The position numbers and the translations under genes are program-made. Below are positions 1-5,689 of a stretch of 5,689 nucleotides of DNA, piece after piece. Numbering within the stretch: position 1 is the first letter of the stretch; the number at the start of each line of letters is the position of its first letter. The stretch spans positions 1-5,689 of the forward strand of contig JAGAFM010000009.1 in assembly GCA_017612655.1 (NCBI GenBank). Direction: 5' to 3'. Source of the DNA: Clostridia bacterium. Its GTDB lineage: Bacteria; Bacillota; Clostridia; Oscillospirales; CAG-272. The notes below the pieces were generated by a model. The model was not told the DNA's origin and made no database searches. It saw nothing but the letters and a program-made list of their open reading frames with translations.

Positions 1-16
1 CCGGACGTTTCTTGGG

Positions 17-62
17 AAAACAAAGGAGCAGAGCGTCCCGAAAGACGGGGGCTCTCTGCTCC
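17..62 (-). terminator. Rho-independent terminator ending the operon
   Basis: A perfect 9-bp outer stem (GGAGCAGAG at 25-33 with CTCTGCTCC at 54-62) continues, after a small asymmetric internal loop, into a GC-rich inner stem (TCCCG at 36-40 with CGGGG at 46-50, including one T-G pair) closed by a 5-base loop. On the minus strand the stem is followed at once by TTTGTTTT (24-17). It lies 55 bases after the hydrolase stop and nothing else is encoded between, so it should end the transcript. On the plus strand the following bases (ATTCTGTTTT) are only weakly T-rich, so a two-way role is possible but less likely. Confidence 0.88.
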
Positions 63-117
63 ATTCTGTTTTACCGTGCTCTCTTTTCCAGCCCGGGGAG
101 ACGGGCGGAAACCGGGA

Positions 118-1860
118 TCAGTTCAGGGAAAGCCCCTGCTCTTCCCGGTACTGTTCCCAGAGCGAACGGAGATAGGCGATCATGGAATCCGGAATCTGTT
201 CATGGAACGATTCGGTCTCATTGAGGAAATACAGGGACGGAGTCCCAAGTTTGACCTGAAGCTGGGCATAGCGGAACCATTGCTCCAGAGTCGTGGAGGA
301 CGCGTTGTCGCAGTCAAGCAGATTCCATCCCGCCAGGCGGGCGATTCTCGCTCTGTCGCGCATCATCTCGGGGACATTCCGCGTAGCAAAAAAGATATCG
401 TTCAGGCGCAGGACATCGGAACAGTCGCGGAACAGCGGGTTCGGCGTCTGCGTCTCCAGCAGGCCATCCGGCTTGCACTTGTGGAGCGTATTGTAGACGG
501 TTTTCTGAAAACCGCGGATCAGTTCAATTCCGTGAAGGGCTCCGTATCCGTTGAGATTCGGAACAGAAACGGAATGGAAAAGCCAGTCCTCTTTAAAACC
601 GTCGATATCGGTTTCCAGAATCAGTCTCCGGACCCCGTTTTCGAGAAACCGGTCGTATCCGGGTGTTCCGCAGTCGCCGAAGAGGCAACGTCTGTTTTCG
701 TCCCGGACGCAGAGCGACTCCGGAACGCCTTCCGGATGGAGGGCCGGAATCCAGAGGAGAACGTGTCTGCCTTTGGCGTGCTGCGCAGATACGAATCCCG
801 GCATGTCCGGCCATTTTTCGTGATCGATTTCCATGGTTCCGTACGATTTCTGCCACTTGTCGTCAATCACGATCGTCCCGACGGGAATTCCCCTCTCTTC
901 CAGAACGGAAATCCATTTCTCATAGTTTTCCTGGGTACAGAGAGAGGAGGCGGAAACGCCGCTGATCCGCTGCGTGCTGGTTTGTTCAGCCCAGCCGCAG
1001 AATACGGGTTCCCGGTGCCAGTCCGGGTTTGGGCTGGATCGGAAGGTCGAGAAGCCTTTGGCATCCAGCCACGTGACGTATTGTTTCAGACAGTCGTAGG
1101 AAGAATAGCCGAAACAGATGAGCGCCTCCGGTGCGCGGAAGAGGGATCTGTTTTCGGTATATCCCAGATAGTTGACGTACAATCCGGCTCCGTCCTTCTG
1201 ACAGCCGGTAAACTCCAGGCCGTTAAAGCGGTAGCCGTCCGGTTCGGTCCCGATCCCGATGAGGCCGTTGGTTTCTCCGTCGAAGAAAGAGTAGCAAAGC
1301 GGAGGCGGGGAGAAAACCGAGTCATGCGACAGGCCCTGTCCGCGGTTGGACTGCTGTTCGCTTGCCGAATATCCGACGAACGAACTCTGAGCGGTTCCGA
1401 ACGCAACCACGTTGGCCAGGTTGGGAGCAAACGACCGGTACCAGGGAGTATTCACGCGAAGGTTCATCGAATATCCCATACTGTCCCCGGGAGAATAGGT
1501 TGTGGGAGCTCCCGTGGAGAAGAACCAGCATCGACCCGGATTGTGATTCCCGAGCACTTCGTGCCGGAAGGAGATCCGATCCGCTTCAAAAGTCCAGAAC
1601 GCGGTATGACGGGTCCAAATACTGCTGTCTCCGTCCAGAACAACCGCGGCGGCTTCGCCGTCGTTCAGTTCACGAAGGTGGAAGCCGGAGAACGTTTCTT
1701 TCGCATCCACCGTATCCAGGCAGCTGATCAGCGGAACCGCGAAGAGATCCTTTCCGTCAAAGCCGATCGAAAGGACTGGATTCGGCTCCAGAACCAGAGA
1801 TGCGGTGTAGGAAGAACCGCTCAGAAAAAAGCCGTTCTGATTTCTTTTCCAGGTTAACAT
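118..1860 (-). CDS. GH36/clan GH-D-like glycoside hydrolase (alpha-galactosidase-like)
   Basis: This 580-residue protein probably cleaves alpha-linked galactosides or related sugars by a retaining mechanism. Residues about 1-270 look like the N-terminal beta-sandwich of GH36 enzymes; about 280-575 form a TIM barrel. Visible motifs are EPVFCGW (284-290), IDDKWQ (332-337) in place of the usual IDDGW/IDDAY, LLWIPA (368-373), GFKEDWLF (421-428) and DVLRLND (482-488). By comparison with the small GH36 enzyme GalA of Thermotoga maritima as I recall it (K-x-D nucleophile, acid/base Asp about 60 residues later in an R-x-x-x-D context), D425 is the likely nucleophile and D488 the acid/base, 63 residues apart. 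There is no signal peptide and there are 14 cysteines, both fitting a cytoplasmic enzyme. The protein ends soon after the barrel, so the usual C-terminal beta domain seems absent. A GH31-type specificity (alpha-glucoside or alpha-xyloside) cannot be excluded. It follows the DUF4340 gene on the same strand and is closed by a terminator. Confidence 0.72.
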   Translation of the reverse strand: MLTWKRNQNGFFLSGSSYTASLVLEPNPVLSIGFDGKDLFAVPLISCLDTVDAKETFSGFHLRELNDGEAAAVVLDGDSSIWTRHTAFWTFEADRISFRHEVLGNHNPGRCWFFSTGAPTTYSPGDSMGYSMNLRVNTPWYRSFAPNLANVVAFGTAQSSFVGYSASEQQSNRGQGLSHDSVFSPPPLCYSFFDGETNGLIGIGTEPDGYRFNGLEFTGCQKDGAGLYVNYLGYTENRSLFRAPEALICFGYSSYDCLKQYVTWLDAKGFSTFRSSPNPDWHREPVFCGWAEQTSTQRISGVSASSLCTQENYEKWISVLEERGIPVGTIVIDDKWQKSYGTMEIDHEKWPDMPGFVSAQHAKGRHVLLWIPALHPEGVPESLCVRDENRRCLFGDCGTPGYDRFLENGVRRLILETDIDGFKEDWLFHSVSVPNLNGYGALHGIELIRGFQKTVYNTLHKCKPDGLLETQTPNPLFRDCSDVLRLNDIFFATRNVPEMMRDRARIARLAGWNLLDCDNASSTTLEQWFRYAQLQVKLGTPSLYFLNETESFHEQIPDSMIAYLRSLWEQYREEQGLSLN

Positions 1861-1925
1861 GGGGCAACCTCCTTCGTATAACGTCTGATAGTACCGGAAA
1901 CGGGTTCCGGCTTCGGCGGATTCAC
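1861..1925 (-). other. Intergenic gap with a small inverted repeat between the DUF4340 and hydrolase genes
   Basis: This 65-base gap is the largest spacing between genes in the window. It contains a 6-bp inverted repeat, CCGGAA at 1894-1899 and TTCCGG at 1905-1910, with a 5-base loop. No T-run follows on the minus strand, so it is not a convincing terminator. I see no credible -35/-10 pair; the AT-rich TTATAC just before the Shine-Dalgarno would place transcription start too close to the gene. Read-through from upstream is the simplest view. Confidence 0.5.
1868..1874 (-). promoter_or_regulatory. Ribosome binding site of the hydrolase gene
   Basis: AAGGAGG followed by TT on the minus strand, 7 bases before the ATG at 1860-1858. 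It is a near-ideal Shine-Dalgarno and confirms the start. Its strength suggests the hydrolase is translated independently of the upstream gene. Confidence 0.85.
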
Positions 1926-3749
1926 TCAGCTTCTGGAATTGTAGTCGACATCTTCCCCGTTCAAAATCTTTTTGGTGTCGCTGAGCATTTTCCGGACGGT
2001 GTCGCGCATTACGTAGAACTCCCCTTCTCCGTCAATGGTGACGAAGCAGCGTCGGGTCGACTCCGTATAGAAACGGTAAACCGTAACCAGGCCGGCTTCC
2101 GTCTCTACGCGAAGCGTTGCAAGGAGACTTTCCTCCCTTGCGGACAGATCCTCCGCATAACCCTGAATATCCAGCGAAAGCAGGGTCACGTAAAGGTGAC
2201 GGAAATTCGAGGTGTCCGGAATCGTTCCGGAAACAAGATCAGTAACCACGAGTTCGCTTCCGTCGCCGACGAGCTGAAAATCCGTGTTGACGGAGTAATC
2301 GGTGTCATCGGGTCCGGAAGAGATCGAAATTTTCGCGATGTCCACGATGTTCCGGGAAAACACAGGGGGATCAATAAAGTCAATCAGGGAGTACCGGATC
2401 CAGGGGCAGTCGGATTCAGAGACTTCGCTGATCAGGTCGAACAGCCACGAATAGACGTAATACGTCCCATTCTCCGTCCTTGCGGAAAACCAGACCCCGT
2501 TCTCGACGGAGAATCCTCCGCTGGGATCCGTATACGTGTAAGTCACGGAGATATACGGCTTGCTCAAACCGTAGCGGGCGAGGACTTCCAGCTGCTCCTC
2601 CGTCGGCTCCTCGGCGTCTCCCAGAACCTGGTACTCCAGAACGGCGGACCCTGTCAGGGAAGCGAACGACGAGAACAGATTTCCCATATTCGTCGCAGAG
2701 GGGGTATAGCCGCCCTCCGGGTAAAGCATCTTCCAGCCCGAATTGGACGCGGTCTGCGTTTTCTCGGCGTCCGACATGGAGTCGACGGACAAAAACAGTT
2801 CCCCGTCCTTCTGAATTTCGAGATCCGAAATGCAGAGCGAATAATAAACCGTCGACATGGGATAGGTGATGACGGCGGTCATCAGCGTGCGGACATCCGA
2901 CAAAAGAGTTCCGGCCAGCGTGGAATCCAGAACGTAGACCGCAGGCCTGTTTTCGTATTTGCAGTAATATCCCGCTCCGGTCGGAATCGGTTTTCCGATA
3001 TAGACCGTATGGGTAATTCCCCGGGAGGTGGTCAGCGTATAGAAAGCGGGGTTGTCCGAATCACTCAGCCCGTATTCTTCCAGCGTATCGCAGTTCTCGG
3101 AGATCCGCGACATGGACAGCGTAAAGCCCGCGCTCACGACCAGCGAGGCCAGAGACTCTTTGCTGTAGGGAGCGGACTCCGCACCCTGAATCACGAAATC
3201 ATCGGCGGCATTCCGGTAGAAGGTATACGTTCCGAAATCGTTGTGAACCTCGACCGATTGAATCTCGGACTTCTGAACGTGCGTGAACATCATCACGCGG
3301 TTCCCTGTCCCGAGTTCCTCGACTTTTCCGTCGCGGGTCAGGCTGTCATACTCCATCTGGGTTATGGCACCGGAGGAAACCTGCTCCTTCAGCCAGGTGT
3401 TCAGTTCCGGAACTGCCGTCTCTTCCTGAGCGCTTCTGAGGAGCGGAGCAAGGACAAACACGTAAAGCAGCAGACCGATCAAAGCGGCGCCCGCAAGAAT
3501 CGGAATCAGTCTCTTGGTTCGATGGAGGTCGGATTTTCCCTTATTGGAGGAATCGGTTTCGGAATTCTCCTCCGTTTCCTGAAAAGTGGAGAGAAGTTCC
3601 GCGACTTCGTTGATCGACTCTTCGGGATCCGTCTCAATGCCGAATCTGCGGTATTCCTCTTTCAGCTTCCACTCTTCCTCGGATTCGGGAAGTTCCGAAG
3701 CGGGATCCGGCGCTTCTGCCAGTTCCCGCAGTTTCTCTTGTTCGCTCAT
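1926..3749 (-). CDS. DUF4340 domain-containing single-pass membrane protein
   Basis: This is a 607-residue protein that usually travels with GldF/GldG-like genes; its molecular role is unknown. Residues 1-78 are hydrophilic and strongly acidic (repeated E, D, S and P). A basic patch with KR at 79-80 precedes a transmembrane helix at about 81-102, and the remaining ~500 residues should lie outside the membrane. That part is beta-rich and has the DUF4340-like pattern: a segment on side-chain or backbone interactions (SEIQSVEV, 161-168), then IGKPIPTGAGYYCKYE at 251-266 followed by AVYVLD at 270-275. A second, similar half covers roughly 395-585. The ATG start at 3749 is supported by AGGAGA with an 8-base spacer, and it overlaps the previous stop by 4 bases. 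An odd point is the long cytoplasmic extension, since family members commonly begin almost at the helix. DUF4340 membership is recognised from the motif pattern and gene order, not from a profile search. Confidence 0.83.
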   Translation of the reverse strand: MSEQEKLRELAEAPDPASELPESEEEWKLKEEYRRFGIETDPEESINEVAELLSTFQETEENSETDSSNKGKSDLHRTKRLIPILAGAALIGLLLYVFVLAPLLRSAQEETAVPELNTWLKEQVSSGAITQMEYDSLTRDGKVEELGTGNRVMMFTHVQKSEIQSVEVHNDFGTYTFYRNAADDFVIQGAESAPYSKESLASLVVSAGFTLSMSRISENCDTLEEYGLSDSDNPAFYTLTTSRGITHTVYIGKPIPTGAGYYCKYENRPAVYVLDSTLAGTLLSDVRTLMTAVITYPMSTVYYSLCISDLEIQKDGELFLSVDSMSDAEKTQTASNSGWKMLYPEGGYTPSATNMGNLFSSFASLTGSAVLEYQVLGDAEEPTEEQLEVLARYGLSKPYISVTYTYTDPSGGFSVENGVWFSARTENGTYYVYSWLFDLISEVSESDCPWIRYSLIDFIDPPVFSRNIVDIAKISISSGPDDTDYSVNTDFQLVGDGSELVVTDLVSGTIPDTSNFRHLYVTLLSLDIQGYAEDLSAREESLLATLRVETEAGLVTVYRFYTESTRRCFVTIDGEGEFYVMRDTVRKMLSDTKKILNGEDVDYNSRS

Positions 3750-5296
3750 AGATGCTTTCTCCTGATAAAGACGACGGTTCCGAGAATCAGCATGGCGACC
3801 GGAACGACGGCGCAGAGGAATACCGTCCAGCCGTCAGCCTGCTCCGTGGAGATGGAAAGGCCGATATCGTCGAAGACTTTGAAATCAATATCGATCGGAA
3901 CATTGTCAATTCCAAAAAGCAGCCGCATCGCCGAGTAGAGAATGTCGGAGTTCCCGTACTGCCTCTGCGCCATGTAGGCGGAATCGGCAAAATTGGCGGA
4001 GGAACAGACCAGGACGCTCGCATAGCAGGAGCGGTTGTTGATATATCTTCTGTCGCGGATCAGCGTCATCAGATCAAACTGTCCCCGAACCGGATCGCCT
4101 TCCCCGTCCGAAGGATACGCCTCGGCGGTCTTGGTCGTGGTCAGCACGGAGGAAACGTTGCGCGTTCCGTTGAGTTCCCACAGCTGATAGATCGGTCCGG
4201 CATTCTTCACGATGGTGAGCGGAACGGAAGACAGTTCGCGGAGCGAGGTGTGTAGAGACGCACCGACACCTTCTTCCGGCAGGGTTGCAATAATCGTCTG
4301 GGAATCTACGGAAGAGGAACTTGCGGTGTCCTTGAGGATTGCCTGTCCGAACTGAACACCCCACTCTGTGAGATAGCTCTCCAGTTCCGGAAGCTTTCCC
4401 GCATTCTCCGGGCTCAGGAAGAGCATCAGATTCCCGGCGGAGCCGTCGTCGCGGATCTCAAGAAAATCATCCAGAACCGCAATCTCGTTCACAAGGCCGT
4501 CGCTGTTGTAACCGATATAATCGAACTTGGGATTCATGATGACGACGACCTTGGTGTTGTCCGGGAGCCGGCCCGGCTCGATCTGCATCGTGCCGTCGGA
4601 AAATCCCGTCTGGAGATCCATCAAGAACACGTCGAACCCGGCTGCGTCAAACAGAGAGGCGAGCGGAGTGGCGTCGGCCTCGCCGTGACCTGTCAGGAAG
4701 ACGGCTCTAGGATTGTATTCGCCTGCCAGCTGAAGGAAAGCGGAGGTAAACTTCATTTCCGCGTTAAAAGCGAAGACGGAATTGTCCGATTCCGCAAAGA
4801 CATAGAACGCGGCGATCGCGTATTTGCGGAAGCCGGTAGATGACTCCACGATCACATCGGTTGTTTTCACGGAGTCCGCAGCGGTTGTCTTGTATTTTTC
4901 AACCAGCGTCGGGTGGGTGATGATATCCAGATGGGAAATGGAAATCAGATCCGGGTACTTCGCTTTCAGGCGAAGTGTGAACTCATACACCATCTTCGTC
5001 TCGGAAGAGGCGTTCAGTTCGTCCGCCGCGGCGCAGAACTTGATCTCGTAATGCAGCGGTTCCGGGTCGTCTTTGTGGGAATCGATCAGGTTGTCGATCA
5101 GATCGGAACACGCTTTTGAAACGGAATAGATGTCCTTACTGGTCAGGTCTACGTAAAGGGAGAACCTCTGCGAAAGAGCGGAAATCACTACATTGAGGAC
5201 GAGAACCGCAACGATGACCGCAACCGTGAAAAGCACGGCGACCGTTCCGTATTTGAACTTTCTGCTCTCGAAACGCTTTTCTTTTTCCTTGCTCAC
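3746..5296 (-). CDS. GldG-like ABC transporter auxiliary protein (ABC_transp_aux type)
   Basis: This is a 516-residue membrane protein that partners with the GldF-like permease. A basic cytoplasmic N-terminus (rich in K, R and E) is followed by a transmembrane helix at about 18-41, a large extracytoplasmic domain at about 45-485, a second helix at about 490-511 and a short basic tail ending RRKHL. The domain carries FLTGHGE at about 200-206 and LFLSPENAG at about 292-300, followed by a 'LPELESYLTEWGV' segment; these are hallmarks of GldG-type proteins. The domain is probably a sugar- or ligand-binding-like fold, but the ligand is unknown. I start at the GTG at 5296 because AGGAGG (5310-5305) lies 8 bases upstream. 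The in-frame GTG at 5305 would overlap that Shine-Dalgarno and cannot be served by it. The stop overlaps the start of the DUF4340 gene (ATGA), suggesting translational coupling. Family assignment is firm; the biological role is not known. Confidence 0.9.
   Translation of the reverse strand: MSKEKEKRFESRKFKYGTVAVLFTVAVIVAVLVLNVVISALSQRFSLYVDLTSKDIYSVSKACSDLIDNLIDSHKDDPEPLHYEIKFCAAADELNASSETKMVYEFTLRLKAKYPDLISISHLDIITHPTLVEKYKTTAADSVKTTDVIVESSTGFRKYAIAAFYVFAESDNSVFAFNAEMKFTSAFLQLAGEYNPRAVFLTGHGEADATPLASLFDAAGFDVFLMDLQTGFSDGTMQIEPGRLPDNTKVVVIMNPKFDYIGYNSDGLVNEIAVLDDFLEIRDDGSAGNLMLFLSPENAGKLPELESYLTEWGVQFGQAILKDTASSSSVDSQTIIATLPEEGVGASLHTSLRELSSVPLTIVKNAGPIYQLWELNGTRNVSSVLTTTKTAEAYPSDGEGDPVRGQFDLMTLIRDRRYINNRSCYASVLVCSSANFADSAYMAQRQYGNSDILYSAMRLLFGIDNVPIDIDFKVFDDIGLSISTEQADGWTVFLCAVVPVAMLILGTVVFIRRKHL
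3758..3763 (-). promoter_or_regulatory. Ribosome binding site of the DUF4340 gene
   Basis: AGGAGA on the minus strand lies inside the last codons of the GldG-like gene, 8 bases before the ATG at 3749. It fixes this start and, with the ATGA overlap (3749-3746), suggests that re-initiation and fresh initiation can both feed translation of the downstream gene. Confidence 0.8.
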
Positions 5297-5304
5297 CGTC
5301 GGCA

Positions 5305-5310
5305 CCTCCT
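5305..5310 (-). promoter_or_regulatory. Ribosome binding site deciding the GldG-like start
   Basis: On the minus strand the bases read AGGAGG followed directly by TG, a near-full match to the anti-Shine-Dalgarno sequence, in the 15-base gap after the permease stop. An 8-base spacer leads to the GTG at 5296-5294. The other in-frame GTG (5305-5303) shares a base with the Shine-Dalgarno itself, so this site supports the shorter protein. Confidence 0.85.
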
Positions 5311-5311
5311 C

Positions 5312-5689
5312 TCAGCCCCAGCGTCTGCGTTCGTAGACGCGGATCGTCACGAACACGAATACGAAGATAATCGAGGCATAGTAGGCGAGAGACGCGAAAT
5401 TCAGGATTCCGTACGTGAAATCAGAGAAGCGGGAGAAGATGGAAATCCAGGACAGCACGACCCGGACCCACTCCGCAGAGATATAGGAATTCGCAAAGTT
5501 GATCAGCAGGAGAAGCGCGATAATGGCGATGGTGGAAATGGCGGCGATGAACTGATTCTCCGTCAGTGCGGAGATAAACATTCCGATCGCGGTGAAGGCG
5601 CCTCCGATCAGGAGGATACCGATCACGTTCGAGAGAATCGTCGCCAGGTTGACGTCCTTGCAGTACATCACATAGGGGATCAGTTCCAG
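5312..5689 (-). CDS. GldF-like ABC-2 family permease, C-terminal part (5' end outside window)
   Basis: This is the C-terminal 125 residues of an integral membrane permease subunit of an ABC transporter. The frame is open to the window edge, so the true start lies beyond base 5689; the GTG at 5671 is an internal valine codon. Hydrophobic segments lie at about residues 16-40, 47-64 and 104-118 of the visible part. The motif FISALTENQ (38-46) after the first segment, the stretch SRFSDFTYGI (86-95) before the last helix, and the basic end ERRRW (120-124) match the C-terminal end of GldF-type ABC-2 permeases as I know that family. The TGA stop at 5314-5312 sits 15 bases before the chosen start of the GldG-like gene, typical of one operon. 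The expected ATP-binding partner is not in the window. The cargo cannot be inferred. The family call is strong; a role in gliding is not implied. Confidence 0.87.
   Translation of the reverse strand: MELIPYVMYCKDVNLATILSNVIGILLIGGAFTAIGMFISALTENQFIAAISTIAIIALLLLINFANSYISAEWVRVVLSWISIFSRFSDFTYGILNFASLAYYASIIFVFVFVTIRVYERRRWG

Noticed and set aside
63..117. A continuation of the hydrolase C-terminal domain beyond the stop by frameshift
   Set aside because: Only 55 bases lie between the stop and the terminator, too short for a beta domain, so a frameshift-truncated gene is not supported.
76..1857. 593-codon plus-strand ORF opposite the hydrolase gene
   Set aside because: It is codon-aligned antisense to a gene with clear GH36-like motifs and a strong Shine-Dalgarno. 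Its translation is rich in R, G and V with no recognisable domain, and it runs through the terminator side of the operon. It is explained by absence of TTA, CTA and TCA codons.
1861..1925. Separate promoter or terminator between the DUF4340 gene and the hydrolase gene
   Set aside because: The short hairpin lacks a T-run, and no -35/-10 pair with proper spacing is visible; the only TATA-like hexamer abuts the Shine-Dalgarno.
1800..3938. 712-codon plus-strand ORF opposite the DUF4340 gene
   Set aside because: It is the longest ORF in the window, but it is codon-aligned antisense to the DUF4340 gene, overlaps parts of both neighbours, and its translation has low-complexity R/G/V/Q composition with no domain. 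Length alone is not evidence here.
3752..4255. 167-codon plus-strand ORF opposite the GldG-like gene
   Set aside because: It is an antisense shadow in the same codon register as the real gene, with no recognisable domain; its stop is just the complement of a leucine CTA codon.
5312..5671. A complete small 119-residue membrane protein starting at GTG 5671
   Set aside because: The frame continues open to the window edge and the upstream residues fit the permease; no Shine-Dalgarno precedes that GTG. It is the end of a larger permease.

Overview
The window is tightly packed, and every supported gene lies on the minus strand, so the transcription unit reads from base 5689 down towards base 1. 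Moderate-to-high GC, canonical AGGAGG-type Shine-Dalgarno sites, short gaps, an ATGA overlap and a strong intrinsic terminator suggest a bacterium, most likely an uncultured Clostridia-type Firmicute. That taxonomic guess is inference; no marker gene is present.

Reading along the transcript: (1) 5689-5312 is the C-terminal 125 residues of a GldF-like ABC-2 permease whose start lies outside the window. (2) 5296-3746 is a GldG-like ABC-transporter auxiliary protein anchored in the membrane at both ends. (3) 3749-1926 is a DUF4340-type single-pass membrane protein, overlapping the previous gene by 4 bases. (4) After a 65-base gap, 1860-118 encodes a cytoplasmic GH36/clan GH-D-like glycoside hydrolase related to alpha-galactosidases. 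(5) A GC-rich hairpin with a T-rich tail at 62-17 ends the unit. Bases 1-16 hold nothing I can support.

The first three genes form a recognisable module: permease, GldG-type auxiliary protein with a large extracytoplasmic domain, and DUF4340 protein, presumably with an ATPase gene just upstream of the window. In Bacteroidetes, GldA/GldF/GldG are linked to gliding, but the same architecture is widespread in non-gliding bacteria and its substrate is generally unknown. The hydrolase follows on the same strand with no terminator between, so it may be co-transcribed; a functional link to the transporter is only suggested by position.

I see no mobile element, CRISPR array, tRNA or rRNA. The points most worth a second look are the long acidic N-terminal extension of the DUF4340 protein, the hydrolase that appears to lack the usual C-terminal beta domain, the start-codon choice of the GldG-like gene, and the avoidance of TTA, CTA and TCA codons in two genes, which creates very long but probably meaningless antisense ORFs. 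None of these amounts to a clearly new system.
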